From Sipunculus nudus (taxonomy: Eukaryota; Annelida; Sipuncula; Golfingiida; Sipunculidae), in NCBI GenBank assembly GCA_026874595.1, contig CM049317.1, positions 60,486,618 through 60,550,617 of the forward strand: DNA of 64,000 nucleotides, read 5' to 3'. Below the pieces are notes generated by a model. It was not told where the DNA came from, made no database searches, and worked only from the letters and a program-made list of their open reading frames with translations. Shown in pieces: positions 10,769-25,200 of the stretch; the stretch's first letter is position 1; each line of letters opens with the position of its first letter. The translations under genes and the position numbers were made by a program.

Positions 10769-13344
10769 TTTTAACGATTATCGGTGGTGACAAATGTGCG
10801 AGTTCTTTTACTTTTATAGGAATGTGGTCATTTTTTGCAAATGACATGAACAGAGTATACTAGTATTTCAACTTCATCATGAACTTTCTTCCTTATTGAA
10901 TTTTATCTTTAAAATTACGAAAAAGGACAAAGATATTTTGACACTGCTACTAACCCCGATGCTCACTTTTAACATGGGACGTTGGTTCCATGGATTATAC
11001 AAATAGTTATTATAACTAATCTAGGCACTCTCCATGGCTCAGGTTGTGGTGATCGGTATACTGGAGAACATCACCAGCCCTTGATGGGCAACTTCAACCC
11101 ACTCTCATAGCCATGCCGAACGTTTTACCCAGATATAACATAGCTCTTGTTTAAGAAAGTAAAAGCCCCCCCCCCCCCTACACACACACACCTTATTATA
11201 CCATATGAGAACAAATGAAACTGAACAGGTGGCCATAATATTAGGTGGTGATATTGCACAAAAATTAACACAAGAAATTTCGGATGGCCTTGTAGAGAAG
11301 TTTGCCGGACATGACGTGACTGTTCTTGCCAGGAGCTGACATTGCTTACACAAGCTACAGTTAATCAAGGAGGCCGATCTTCGTCATGGTACAGGACAAA
11401 TGACGTCAAAGCTCTGGCCTCCAACTAGACCTCATTTTAGACGGGGCGTTGTCTAGATAATCGTGCTGTTAAATATCTGGGGGATAATCTGGATTAAAGG
11501 AAGAGTCATATCCCACTGACGTCAGTGTTAGGGGGGGGGGGGGGGGCGTTGATCTCTTCGTGGACGGCTGGAGGACCAACAGGAAGAGGGGATTACTTTG
11601 GTCAATCAAGGAGTCTGTATAAACTCCTTGAGTCAACAGGATATATTTTAAGGAAAACTTATAACTGCAGAAACGTCTAATCAAGCTTTCCTGACCTACT
11701 GAAAGTGAATTCGGCCTACGAGCCAGTTACAGGTTTCTGCAAAATCCGGTCCGCACTGGCTCCCTCAGCAACGACAAAGTTTGACAGAGTCGGTTTTGGT
11801 TTTAAGGGGGTTATTTTAGGCGAAAAAATCCTCAGCATATAATGCACATCAGTTGACCTAAAGTCTGTATATGTGTAAATAACGGTTTAGTCGTGTTTGA
11901 CTGTAGTCAGCGTGTAGGTATTTAAAGAATAAGAGGAGTGCTCCGTTCAGATAGAATAACTTATTTATTATCATACAAGCTATTCGAAGCGCACAGGTTT
12001 CTTCTGATGATATTCAGTCGTTTCAAGAAATACGAAAAATGTTGAATTAAAAAAAAATCCGACGAAAGGTATTGTCTCTGATGAATTTTAAACAAGCTTA
12101 GAACTGGAGTGACATCTGAAACGTACATAGTATAATGTATTTCAGCCATTTGTTGCTTTATTGTGAGATCATGGAAAAGCTCCTTTCCTTTCGTTCCACC
12201 AAAATATGGAACATGTGAGAAAGGTCTAAAATCACCATCTTGAAATTAATAATGCAGAAAAGTGGTTTAAACAAACATTCATGCCTCAAAACGTTTGGAA
12301 AAAGTATATGCTTTTGAGCGGGAGGCATAATGCTGAAAAAGAACAAGAAGTGACAGCACTGTGTGTAGTTTTAAAATATAGACCTGTGATAAAATTTATA
12401 TTCCACTTTGCATAAGTACACGTTTATCAACATTGAGAAGAAACACATTTATGATACATGTTTATCAGTTTTTAATGACAAACAGGACCATAACCACGGT
12501 AAACGTACGCTGGAAAACAATGACTGATTTCAATGTGTAATGACCAGCCGTAAAGCTCTCATAAGTAACAACGTATGACCACAGAGGCTGTTAGATCCTG
12601 TTGGTCAAGTCTCGCTCAGACGACCACCTCGAAAATGCGACCACTTTTTCAAGATCCCGTCGGTTGTCGTTATTGCGACGTTTTACTGTATTTATTCTCT
12701 AGTTAAGTGAAGGGTACCCGAACCGGTTTTGTGCATGGTCGCTCTATGAAGTGGTCGGTAGGCGTGGTTTAACTGTTTATACATGTATTGCTTGCAAGTC
12801 TTGCCTTTCGTATTCTTTACGCTCAAACACACCATGGTGTCATGAACAAATTGTGGCGGTCTTCTTGCACTGAAATGTCAAAAACTGTAATACGGTATAT
12901 TATGGGATTACTTTCCTTTCATCGACGTCACCGGAATTCTTCGTAATTGCCAGACACGTAAAGGAATATAGTTTTGCGTTATAAATCTTAGGCGCGCCTT
13001 CAACATTTTCATACCACAGTCGCTTGAATAGACGATGGCTCGTATTGGACACAGCATTTTACATTTATCTCGTTCCCACCCTATAGTATCTCGTTCCCAC
13101 GCGAAAGTATCTATGTCCTGATGACCCCAAAATCATTAGGTTTCTGGCTGTTATGGTGAACCATACATTAATCAAGTTTAAAATCCATGTCATTCGAAAC
13201 TGGAGTTATCATCTGGAAACAAATTTTCCTGCTTTTTTTTAAATATAAAATGACATCAATCATATCCATTTCTCAGCTTCGGTTCAGTGATGTGTTTATT
13301 GATCATAAGTGGATGCCCTATAGAATTCACCCTGTTTGTCCGTC

Positions 13345-13535
13345 TGTCTGGATGGCTTATCCTGTATATGATAAGATTATCTATTATTATTTTTCTGCAC
13401 ATTTAAAATGAGGGATGGCTTATCCTGTGTATGATCAGATTGTCTGTTATTTTTCTGCGTGTTTAAAATGAGGGATGCTTTATCCTGAATATGGTAAAAT
13501 TGTCTTTATTTTCTCTGTATGTCTATTATAGAGTA
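13345..13535. repeat. Tandem repeat, about 62 bp, three copies
   Basis: Three consecutive units start 'gatggcttatcctgtatatg', 'gatggcttatcctgtgtatg' and 'gatgctttatcctgaatatg'. Each continues with a 'attgtct..tatt.ttctgc' block and 'gtttaaaatgaggg'. Copies are about 90% alike by eye. Confidence 0.85.
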
Positions 13536-13639
13536 TATAGGTGGTGGCGTATCCGGTTTCTAAAAATATTAATGCTGAATATTTCAATGAAAGAAACATC
13601 CTCAGGTCGTCCTGAAATAAAAGTGAATAGGTGGTTATC

Positions 13640-13690
13640 TGTTCCAGACCTAAAAACAAGGGACCCATGGGTCACATCGCTCAGCTGAAT
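13640..13690. repeat. Dispersed-repeat end ('gggacccatgggtcac')
   Basis: The string 'aaacaagggacccatgggtc' followed by 'acatcgctcagctga' recurs near 19810-19845 as 'aaacaagggacctatgggtc', 'actgtgctcagctga'. I recognise this as a very common repeat terminus in bivalve genomes, which supports the taxonomic guess. Confidence 0.6.
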
Positions 13691-14009
13691 TTTGGAAAAT
13701 ATTAGTAACTGCAAAATATTTTTTATTTCTTTTGGTTTTTCATGTATACTATCATTAGAAAAGCTATGAGAAAATGGCCCTGCTAAAATGAAACTCTGTA
13801 AATTATAGAATAATGGACATGAGCTAAACCATTTAGTGATTCACCAAGGGAACAAATAGGCCTACGGTGAGTGTTATATAAAAGTAACATTTCATAAACA
13901 AATAATGTGTGAAGGTAATTAAGTGTTCAAAAGTTTGTTGCCAGAGAAAAAGGCTTCCTGTGGTATGGTATTAACTGCAGGAAGCCTGATGAAGCTCAAC
14001 TCAGTGGAG

Positions 14010-15530
14010 AGAGCTGCACTGAATGACCTACAGTCACCAAAGTGGACTGCTTGATAATATAAGGGAATACAACAAGAGGCTCCAAAAAAAATACTTATGT
14101 GCACAAGCTGTGAAAATTAAATCCACAGTACTTACAGGAAAAAACATGCCGTGGCCAAATTTGGGCAAAATTTAAGGTACCAATTTTTATTTTTGCTAAT
14201 ATTTAAAAAAATTTTAAAGTTTTGGATCTAATTTTGGGTATACAATTTAATTTTGATTAATTAAAGTTATATTACTGTAAAAAAGTCCTTAGCATTCACA
14301 TGTTTTGTGTTAAGCGATGAAATATCTTTTCTGATTTTTTACAAAATGCATTGTTTGATCCCATAACTTTTTTAAATTATATAAATTAAAGTTATATTAC
14401 TGGAAAAAAAGTCCTTAGTTTTAACATGTTTTGGGTTAAGCGATGAAATATCTTTTGAAAAATATTTTTTTACAAAATGAATTATGTTTGATCTCATTAC
14501 TTTTTTAAATTATATAATACAGACCTTATTTCTGGCATGTATATAGGAACTATATAGAGGAATATTTATGGTAAATATGAGAAAAAACATGAGTGGTTTT
14601 GATATTAGACAGTCCTGAAGCGTGAAAACATGTTTTTAATAAAAAATTGAGGTTTTCCTTAATTTCTCAAGGGAACAAAGTCGCAAAGACCCAGTTTTTC
14701 AGCTTGGTAGGAGATCTTTGGGACATCTAACATTATATCAACAGCCTGGGGAGCATAGAGATATGCACTGAATGACCTACAGTCACCAAAGTGGACTGCT
14801 TGACAATATAAGGGAATACAACAAGAGCCTCCCATGCAAAAAAAATCAATAACTAGCCTAATTTTGCAGCTTTTATTTTCAAATTTCAGATTTTACCAGA
14901 TTAAATCCTTATGTGTACATGCTGTGAAAATTAAATCCACAGTACTTACAGGAAAAAAACGTGCCGTGGCCAAAATTTAAGGTACCAATTTTATATTTTT
15001 GCCAATATTTAAAAAAAAATTTAACAGGTTTTGAACTGATTTTTGGTATACAATTAAATTTTGATTAATTAAAGTTGTATTACTGAAAAAAGTCCCTACC
15101 TTTAACACTTTTGGTCTCAAGTGACCAAATATCTTTCCTGATTTTTTTACAAAGTCCAATATGTTTGGGCCCATAACTTCTTTAAATTAAATAATACTGA
15201 CTTAATTTCTGGCATGTACATAGGAACTATATAGAGGAATATTTATGGTAAATATGAAGAAAACCAGATGAGTGGTTTTGATATTAGGCAGTCCTAAAGT
15301 GTGGAAATAGGTTTTTAATAAAAAATTGATGTTTTTCCTTAATTTTTCAAAGGAACGAAGTCGGAAAGGCCCAATTACGGCATGATAGGAGATTTTGGGG
15401 ACATCTAACTGTATGCTGAATTTCAGATTCATAGGTCCAATGGTGTCGAAACGTGCCAGTCTTGCGGACGGACGACGGACAATGGACCACGACTATAGCT
15501 CAGATGACTTATAGTCAGCTGAGCTAAAAA
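14010..15530. repeat. Dispersed repeat, tandemly duplicated (about 750-bp unit)
   Basis: The block 'gcactgaatgacctacagtc' through 'aatacaacaagag' occurs at about 14014 and again at about 14765. After each comes the same roughly 700-bp AT-rich sequence containing 'gctgtgaaaattaaatccac', 'ggcatgtayataggaactat' and 'agcttggtaggaga' or variants. The second copy runs to the end 'gctcagatgacttatagtca|gctgagctaaaaat', while the first is cut short. A third, single copy is at 20975-21710. There is no coding capacity, so it is a non-autonomous repeat that duplicated locally after insertion. Confidence 0.8.
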
Positions 15531-18500
15531 TCCATCGGTAAGGCTCTAGCCGTCTGCTAAGGTCTGAAGTGTTTCCCTTATGAGACAAAATAAAATTCTG
15601 AAAATGCCCAATGTCATCTCTGCTATTCCTACAGCATTACACAGCTGTTAAAATGTAGTTTTCGTGTTTGCATATCAATATACCAAACAAGCCTTTTCCT
15701 TCTTTTTAATGTCTATTTCCCAATATACACAGGTTCATTACGTACAAAACCTTACCGGAAAGTTATTTTACCATTAATTTTTGGCCGTCTGCAGAAACTT
15801 AAGTGTCAATGCGAGGGCATCGTGATGACATCAATATGAAATGTGGACCGGGGTAAGCTGGGAAGATCAATATTGATATTCTATTTGGGACAGGGGATGG
15901 GTGGGGGACTTGGGTAATTACAGTATACAGGTGATTAAAACAGATTGACGTAAAATTAAGGTGAATTTGTCAGCTGGACTTTGTGAGTGAATTATAGGTA
16001 ATTTTATGACAATGTATATTCTAGTGTTGAGTGATGTCCAAATATTTCTATTAACCAACACCTTGCTATGCTTAGGCCTGTTTCAAGCAGGTTTTATCAC
16101 CCTTTGAAAACAGAAAAATTAAAAGGAAATAATTCAGTTATACTAATAAGAGTTTCATCCTACCACCAGAATAAAAACCTTTTTTTTTAGAAACGGGAGC
16201 TTTTAGTTCAAGAAAACAAACTGATGCCCTGATGCCCCGTCTCTCGACTTTACAGATGCAAGTTAATGACACCATCATGAGACAAAAAAGTTGGATGTGA
16301 CAGTTTATTACATGAGGCAGGTGCCAATGTAACTGATAGCCTATAAAGTGCTTTCTTTGAAACACAAGACACAGAAAATATTTTTCTTTGATAGATGATG
16401 TTTTCATTATGAGTACACACTGGATATATCAACATGAATTACAATGCAAATAAATATAAATCAAATTTGAATATAGTTTGGAGAATTGCCTAAATGTCAT
16501 CTTACATTTTGTAATGGTAATATGTAACCATCACAACGCTAACTCAAAAGGTCTAATTAAAACATAAGCGTTTAGGGTCTTAATCACTCTATACAAACAA
16601 CAACAAATATACTTCTAGCAAAACAACATATGCAAAACCAAGCTATGCAAGAAAGTATTCAATAATAAATGCATATCTGGATAACCAAACAGGGCTAATA
16701 ATGATATCAGCAAAACAATAATATATAATCATAAAGACATCAGAGGATTAATACATTAATCCCCACAAGACGAATACAACAATCCAACTATTACTCTATC
16801 AATGATGACAATACTGGTACAGGCTCAAGCATGACAATTTGACAACTGAGGACACATCGTCATCACGTGACTGCTTTTATAGTATAGCCAGAATGGTGGT
16901 CCCATGGGGGTTAATGTAAAACCATTCTAAATTCTTAACATTGAAGTGTCTTATCATGGAATGCAATTTTCTCACTCGAATTACTTCACATGAAATGAGA
17001 TGTTTCATTACATAATATTACAGTAATTTAAATCACACAGGAAATGGAAGTGCTCTGGTGCTGCATAATCACAGGGAGTGCTTTTAGTGCATGAATCACA
17101 GAATTACTAAAGGTGGCCCTTTTGATATCATCCCTCCGCTAAACATTTTTTTTTCAATATAAACTTTGACTAGCAGTTCGTATGTATTTGCAGGGATATT
17201 ATTTTTATCTGTTACTGATCACTAAAAGGCAAACCCTAGCAAACACATATCAAAATGCCTAAATTTTTGTCAGTTCAAAATATCAATATTTTATTCCTTT
17301 AAAAAACTTCAAAATATTTTTTATTTGATAATCTCTGCAACAGAACACTAACTGCAACAAAACATAAAATTTAATCGAATGTGCAGCCGTCAAGAAATTG
17401 GTAAATCTACCGTTTTGCCGATTGTCATTCTATGTGAATCTTCTCGACGATTACAATATCATTAACTTAGCTGTTAAGCCATTATCAAGCGAAGCGGGTA
17501 CAAGGTGTCTGGCTGCTAATCATCCAATCAGAATATGTTAACAGCAGCGGCAGCACCAATGCTAAAATGAAAGACATGCGGTAGTGGTTTATGCATGGGG
17601 AGCAACAATTCGGGACCAACTGGCTGGAAAAATATTGTGTGCGTATGTGTATATTAGACAGGAGGAAGGAAAGAAAGAAAGCCCAAGAGAAATGTGACAT
17701 CGTAACTCGCTTTAATAATCTATTGGCTATGCTGAAAATTGTTCATATATTGCATTTCTAGAAGTACAATATATATGAAAATGAAGACCAGATGATACTT
17801 CACAGGGGTATAGCATATCTGTCACATGAAATATTTAGCTATAGCTATTATTCCTGTATTTGTTGCAGGTAGGACTTTTGGAATCTTTATCCCTTCACTA
17901 CGTTATCTTACAAGGCCAGCATGCGTGACAAGTGAAGATGAACAATTTCCATGTTCCCGAAGTTCCTTCAGGTTATCCAGGTTTTTGGCAGAACTATTTT
18001 GATTCATCCCTCCCCCCCCCACCTTGCTAAATGGAATATTGTTTCGCCTTTTGAAGAATAAATTGATTAGGTTTGGTCATCGATGACTTGTAAACAAATC
18101 TTCCAGCAACTAGAACCTGTTGTACCTATAACATTAAATATATTAAATATTACATTAACAACAGAGCAAAAACAGTTTAACACAAAGCAAGACCTCTCCT
18201 AAAGATGACCTGTCTTGTGGGCAACTAATTTGGAGAACTTAATTACAGAACACGTGCGTTTGCACTTACAAATGCATTCAAGATGGTGTGTTGGAAATAA
18301 ACACTGTATAAAGATATATCCCTGAACCATTAAAATACCTTGATTAATTTGAAGAATGAAAGACAAAATGAAAGGAATGGATAGCCAGTGATCCCTATGT
18401 CTGTGAACTCCCTTCTTGATTGGCTCGAGCCAAAACAAGATAAACAAAATAAATATTCATGTACTTGAACAGTTTCTCTCAGAGAACAAAATACATACAT

Positions 18501-20970
18501 ACATACATAAATGAGGCAAAAAACGTCAATATATAACCGGTCATCACATATTCTGTACACAAAAATGGTAAACTTAATTTTTCATTTTGGACGTATTAAC
18601 ATCACAATATTTATTTAGGGAAATTGTTACAACATATGGTCTGTTCTTCTCTTGATGGCCTTATGCAGTTCTGCACAAAAAAAAACTGGTTAGTGTTATA
18701 AAACAAGAGTTCACAGCATTTTTTCTTTTGGCACAGGGATGAATCTGAATGGCCAGGTTTAAACTGCATCACGTGTTTGGCAGAAACTGTAGTTTTCAGC
18801 TCTGAATTTACATGTCAGAATCAGATGGTAGGCCTTTCCTATCACAATGCTGTTCTCAAAAGAATTCATTGATTTCTGATTTCTTCATTCTAGCAGTTTT
18901 CATCAGCTCCATGAGAAACATACAACTTCACCATGCCATTAAATGCCATCGACTATTCCAATATCTTTAATTAAAGACTCCAGTCTCCTACTGCACTGTG
19001 ATGACCAATCATATATTACATAAAGATTATCAAAATTATTTTATAACATTTCCTATCAAAATTCAAAATAAGATAATTAAAATATAATATAATGAACTTA
19101 ATCTATTGTTAGATTTAATAATCATATATTAAGTTCTGATGGTGAATTTGAATGATTCAATTTAAATAACTTCTGTTTAATCTAGAGGTGGGATTAAGAT
19201 ATATTATATAATCAACATCATATCATCAATATCACCGTCATGTCACATTTACCATCACATGTTTATATTACATATTTGGTCCATACTAAATAATAAAAAA
19301 TTATTTCACTTCTTATACTGAAGAATAATGAACATTTGGTGAGTAAGTTCCATATATTAGACCATATTAACTAATTTAAATACAAATCTGTATTTTCTCA
19401 ATAAATTTGCAATGATGGTTAGCAGAAGATGGTTAGCAGAAAAACAATGGTACAAACAAGTCATTTCAAGACAAACACAAGACTTTGGATGCAATTTGGA
19501 TGGATATTAGCCTATTTCACCTGAGTCAGTACACTTACAATTAATCACTGTTTCAATTAAAAACATGTATTAGATGGACAAATGTAAAGGACTGCCAAAA
19601 TATTTTCTAGAAAAATATTTGTCCCTGTATTGGATGAGACAATATCAAATGCTTTTTTCTTATAGTTATACAGTTAGCCTGAACATACTCCAACACCTAA
19701 ACAGAACTGCAAAAGTTTCTGATTTCCCCATTTTGGGAAGTACAGATGAAGTCTGAACTGTCTATTTCCTTGAAAAGGCTATATGCAGATATTTTTCCCA
19801 CTTAAATCTAAACAAGGGACCTATGGGTCACTGTGCTCAGCTGACGTTAACCTTGAAGGTAAAAAATCTAAAACAATATCTAATGGAGATAAAGTGTAAG
19901 AGGAAGAGGTAATAAAGGCCATGGTTGGTTTATATGATTGGTTTGAATTGATGAGCAAGAAATTGTTGCAAAAAATATTTTGTGACCTGACCATGTGTTT
20001 CCTAATGTTGAAACTAAAGCATGTGAGCAGTTTGTGAACAAATGATCTGTACTATTACCATGATCATTAGTTGTTTCTTTCGATTAACTGTTGACATTTC
20101 AGTAGTTTACACATTTGTTCAATTGAATCTATTTTTTTGTATAATATATATTATTAAATATATATGTATTTTTTTTATGAAATGTATACAGTTGAAATAT
20201 AGCTAATTAACAACATAAAACAGGGCAAACAAAGCCTGATCTCAAATTCTGCTGAGGCAGGAAAATAATGAACAAACGTTTGTATTAAATCCTGATTTTT
20301 TATCACATCAATTATTTTCTAATTTAAGTTTATATTTCTATAAATTTCCAATATAACATATATATCTGAATATAAAAGTTGATTCATTATTCTCAATTGC
20401 ATCATCATAAAATCTCAATCTTGTCAGATAACACCACATCATGCATACAAATGTTTATTTATTTTTTACCACAAAAATATACCTTTTAAATCTGTAAAAC
20501 AATAAATATCTAAAAATAATACTTGATTTAGATTTCACAATTTTTAATTGTGTCTTTATTTATCCATAATGTGCTTCATATTTTATAATAATTTAAGCAT
20601 ACTGATGGGTTCATTTATATTTGTTAAAATCATTTAAAAGAAAATTGATTTCTTTAAAAATGCTACATTACACAACATTGCATCTTCTGGATTACACCTT
20701 GAATTATTTTTTCAAGGAAAGTTTTTGCATATCGGAGTGGAAACAGCATTACAATTAAGGAGATACAGTGAAAACAATAACAATTACTGCATAACACTTG
20801 GTGGGTTTGCCGGGGGGGGGGGGGGGGGGGTGATTGGGGTGGTGATATGAGAATAACTGTACACCTGTCACAGCAGGGGATCTCCCCCAGTGACTGTAAC
20901 AAATCAGAAACCCTGGCATAGCTGACTTCCAGTGACCTGGAGTGGGACCCTGCATCTGTAATCAAAGCAA
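15531..20970. other. Intergenic AT-rich DNA, no gene recognised
   Basis: No exon is supported on either strand. A short minus-strand frame at 17485-17700 contains a signal-peptide-like stretch but ends at once and lacks splice signals. There is a short CATA run near 18493-18507 and a poly-G run at 20813-20830. The repeat end 'gggacctatgggtcac' lies near 19815. Confidence 0.45.
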
Positions 20971-20974
20971 GTGA

Positions 20975-21712
20975 CTACAGAAAAAAATCAATAACTAGCT
21001 TAATTTTCAAGCTTTTATTTTCAAATTTCAGATTTAGACAAACTAAATATTTATGTTTACATGCTGTGAAAATTAAATCAATGGTGCTTACAGGAAAAAA
21101 ACGTGCCATGGTCAAAGTTGGGCAAAATTTAAGGTACTGATTTTTTTTTATGCTAATAACTTAAAAAAATTACAAAATTCAGATCTAATTTTGGGTAAAC
21201 AATTGAATCTTAATTAAACATAGTTATATACTTGATAAAATAAACTCTAGTTTCAAAATTTTTCATGTTAAGTGAGTTATTATTTTTCCTGATTTTTTAC
21301 AAAGTCCATTATGTTTGGGCCCATAACTTAAAGAATTTATACTTTACAGACTTAATTTCTGGCATGTACATAGGAACTATATAGAGGAATATTTATGGTA
21401 AATATGAGGAAAAACAGATAAGTGGTTTTGATATTAGGCAGTCCTGAAGTGTGAAAATAGGATTTTAATAAAAAATTGAGGTTTTTCCTTAATTTCTCAA
21501 AGGAACGAAGTGGCAAAGACCCAGTTTTCGGCTTGGTAGGAGATCTTGGGGACATCTAACATTATGCTGAATTTTGGATTCCTAAGTCTTACGGTTTCAA
21601 AACGTGCCACATCTACGGACGGACGGACGGACGGACAGACGGACGGACGACGGACAATGGACCACGACTATAGCTCAGATGACTTATAGTCAGCTGAGCT
21701 AAAAATCTAACC
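20975..21712. repeat. Dispersed repeat, third copy
   Basis: This matches the unit at 14088-15530, from 'atcaataactagcttaattt' to 'gacttatagtcagctgagct'. It includes 'ggcatgtacataggaactat', 'gaggaatatttatggtaaat' and 'gtggttttgatattaggcag'. Near its end it carries an expanded (ggac)n run, 'acggacggacggacgg', that is shorter in the other copy. It sits about 360 bp beyond the methylsterol monooxygenase stop codon. Confidence 0.85.
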
Positions 21713-22068
21713 TAGTCTTATCCCCAAGAAAGTCTCATACATCAGGGTTTACAGTATGTGCATGAGACAGCTTTTTCTTATTATGGACAGATAAATCCTG
21801 AAAAGAATTTATGTAGACTGAAAACTCCTAGTTCATTTTTATATGAAAACTCTTAGTAGATTTTGTGACATAAAATAAGTAGGATAACCTCCTCCCCTCA
21901 GGCAGAACCTTTGGTTAATGAACAATTCCTGTTTTACTAGTAGTAATAATTTAACAATTATATACACCACATATTAACATATCATCTTTCTCTTCCTGTC
22001 TAAATGTCATGACTGACAGATGGACACATGACTGTAAATACCACAAACTGCCCATAATGCCTTGCTGT

Positions 22069-22214
22069 TTACTCTGCTTTGGCTTTCTTTTCCTCCTGTA
22101 GTTTGCAGAATTCCTTGTATTGGACGTCGGTCCCAAACAGTTTGTCCCACCAGGTAAATGTTGAGGAGTAGTTCCCAATGAAGTTGTAGTGATGAAAGTC
22201 GTGGAAGCGGGCAC
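22069..22214 (-). CDS. MSMO1: MSMO1 exon 8 (last)
   Basis: The exon follows acceptor 'ccaaatcag', completes Gly248, then reads [20 protein letters not shown] and WWDKLFGTD, and ends at TAA (minus-strand 22071-22069). It carries the third histidine box HDFHH. The human protein has HHDFHH here, so the position preceding the box is Phe in place of His. The lysine-rich end KKAKAE is cytosolic. Confidence 0.96.
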
Positions 22215-25200
22215 CTGATTTGGAAAAAAATATAAACCACGTGAGGTGACTTAAGCTAGGGTTCATTCGTACATTTACCTTATTTTAATAGAGTGGAACC
22301 TGTGTGATATATCCATCACTGAGACTGGCCAAAAGTGGTCTTAATTCACAGCTCATCTTATTACTCAAGTCAGTTATAAACAATGTGAATGCCAATTGTT
22401 CACTCAAGGGTGGTCTTTATCAATAGGTGGGCTTTCTATCGCTAGCGGTTGTCTTTCAGACAGGCTTCACTGTAATTAAATGTACACACATATGACCAGA
22501 TCATTCGGTATCAACCCTTTTCTACTTATCCAAATAATAATTTGTCTGCGGTATGTTAGTTGGCTAGTATTGCATATTTTGTCAAACAAGCAAGTGGCTC
22601 CCACAGTAACCTCATTGTGAAAAATAAGGTGGAATTTTCAATATTATACAATAATACAAAATGGAATATTTTAATTTTCTGTTTATCTTACTGCCGTGTT
22701 ATGGTATGGAGATTATTCATCAGAATTTGCTCTAAACTTTTCTGTCTTTCTGGTGTGTTTTTTTTCACATAGTATACAACCAAAGAATAAACAATATGTG
22801 CTAGTAAATAAGCAGTAATGCAGTTGTAAGATCCCCATGACTAGAGCTCTTTTATTACAGGACCAAATGTTGGCTGCTAGTACACTGTTGAGATGAAGGC
22901 TAAATCTAAGCCAAGGGATAAGCCAAGCTGAATAATCTATGCCCCAGTTTCATATACATGGTGTATAACCATATTAAGATATAGTGCTGGTAATCATTGG
23001 CATCCTTTGATGTCTTTGACCAGTCCCGTAGCAAACCATACCGGTCCTGGATGATTCATGACACTCTGTAGGTCTCTACAGCAGTTTAAATTGGTTTAAA
23101 ACTTCTGTGGTTCATCGTAGCCAAGGTTCATACACATCAAGACTTGCTATACTTTAAAATGTTAACCACTGAAGTTTCCATGTATCTAGATTTGACTTTT
23201 TGCAGGAAAATTTGCCTTTCCACAGTAGATGCATCCTATCATCATATCAAACTTTTAAAAAGGTCACTTCGGTTTTGACATTTCTGCGGAATGGTTTACC
23301 TGTGTTGTTTTGATGCAGTGTCCTAATGGTGACACCCGGTAATCATTTGTAATGTGAGCTGTGTTTGAATACAGGCCTGAGTACCCAACAACATATTGGG
23401 CTAAGGTTTAGACTGATACCCTGTTATATTATAGCTCTGCTGCTCTGCAACTAACAGAGTTCTACGAATTCATCACAGCTTCAAACCTATAATAATGCAG
23501 GGTAATTGTGTAAACCTATAATAGAGCAGGGTAATTGTGTAGCTTGGGGTTTCCCAGTTACCAGTTTTATTTTGTGTGTATTTTCATTATTTTTATGTGG
23601 GAAACATATGAGAGTTCACCTCTCCCACGAATTGGTACAAAGTGAAAAATACCATTCTGTACATGTGTTTGCCTGTCTAAGAATAAGGGAAATGTGTTAT
23701 TATGATACCTGCACATTGTGGTGGCAAATTAATGTACTGGTAAACTTAGTACCTACCCGATAGAATCCAATTACATGTTTAGCTAGATTTCTGTAGCAAT
23801 AAGTGGGAGAATAGAGACAGAGTTTGCTTTTAGTCCAATCAGTTCACTCTTGCTCTTATGACAGAGGGGTGTTTTTTCTCTACTTCTTCCTTGGAGCACC
23901 TTCACTGGAAACAGATGATTGTGGTAAGGCTGGAGATTTTGACTGTGCATGAGTGGACTCCCACATCTGAATGAGAAGGGCTTACTCTTTTTCCAGCAAA
24001 ACCAGCATCAGTAGTAGCAGTCATCTTTATCAACAAACGTCATAAAGGCATGTTTAAAAGTAGCGTTCTGAGGTCAGCCACAGCACTGTCCATAGCATTA
24101 CCTGGTGAAACCTTGGGACAATGTCAAGTCACTTTAACACAACCCTGGCCGGCTATTTTCCAACCAATATTTGAATAACCACCATGGTTTGATATATGGC
24201 AATTTATAGCACTGTAGTTATTCTGGGATTCTGTGAGGATTATCATGAATGTGTGACTGCTAAAGCACAGTTGCTTTTGTTCATAAAGGATTTTATCAGA
24301 TTATTCCAAAACTATCAGAGATTCATTTTTTTTAAGATTTCAAACCTGCTTTCTGAATTTTCTGAATATGATACAAATAACATACCTTCAACTTCAATAT
24401 TGGATAATGTGGAAAAATCAAGGTCTGCTGCACACATAGGGGTTATATGTGATCTATATTCTATATATTAAAAGACAAGACTCACCTCCATAAAATGGAA
24501 TAAGGTGGAATGGGTTCAGGTAGGGGATGTCATAGCCGCTGTGCACGTCTACAGTCTCCAGGAGACGGATTATCACCCACGCCCACAACAGTATGACATG
24601 GTTACAGAATGCCATTATCCCAACGAAGAACCCAGTGCCCAGTACTGTAACAAAAGGAAATACGACTTAAGAATTGCAAAATAACCACATTACAAAATGA
24701 CTGTATCACAGTTATACCATGATTTTTAAATCTCAGAATATTTTCAAGAGGGATGCCATATATTATTCTATTTTTTACAGTATCTCTAAATATGGGATAC
24801 ATTCCACGCACCGTGCATCCTCCTTTTGCTTAACCCCTGCTTGCTTAAACATGGTTTGCTAGGATTGCGGGCACAGTGCAAACAATATAATCAGACCAAT
24901 GGAAACAGGGTATCACACTGTGCATTCAACTCTAAGTTTGGGAAAATATACAAGTAATATCCGACTTTGATCTGGAATGTAACATTGCGCCTGTGTAATA
25001 TTTAATCCCTAATCTACATCACAGAACAAAGATTATTTATACTTATATTCTTAGTATTAATATTATTTTTACTGAAATATTAAAAAAATTTTTTTTTAAT
25101 ATATGAACGTGGCATTCAAGATATATCTATATACAAATGACCAGTACTCACTGATTGTTTCTGCTGGGTGTGCATACTCCGCTGTCATGCCAAAGGGGGC

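Larger units (their letters stand above)
8825..13340. other. Intergenic or 3' UTR DNA without recognised genes
   Basis: I find no exon with coherent coding and splice signals here. It holds a (TC)n tract (9965-10002), a 36-bp tandem pair (about 10697-10768), poly-C at 11167-11179 and poly-G at 11530-11546. Near 12590-12690 is a block with 'gacgaccacctcgaaaatgc' and 'gttattgcgacgttttactg' that looks like a decayed dispersed repeat. Sequence at 13250-13345 resembles that at 52985-53120. Confidence 0.45.

Noticed and set aside
17485-17700. Minus-strand frame with a signal-peptide-like segment (MSFILALVLPLLLT)
   Set aside because: Only about 15 residues follow the hydrophobic segment before the stop, and there is no good donor to extend it.
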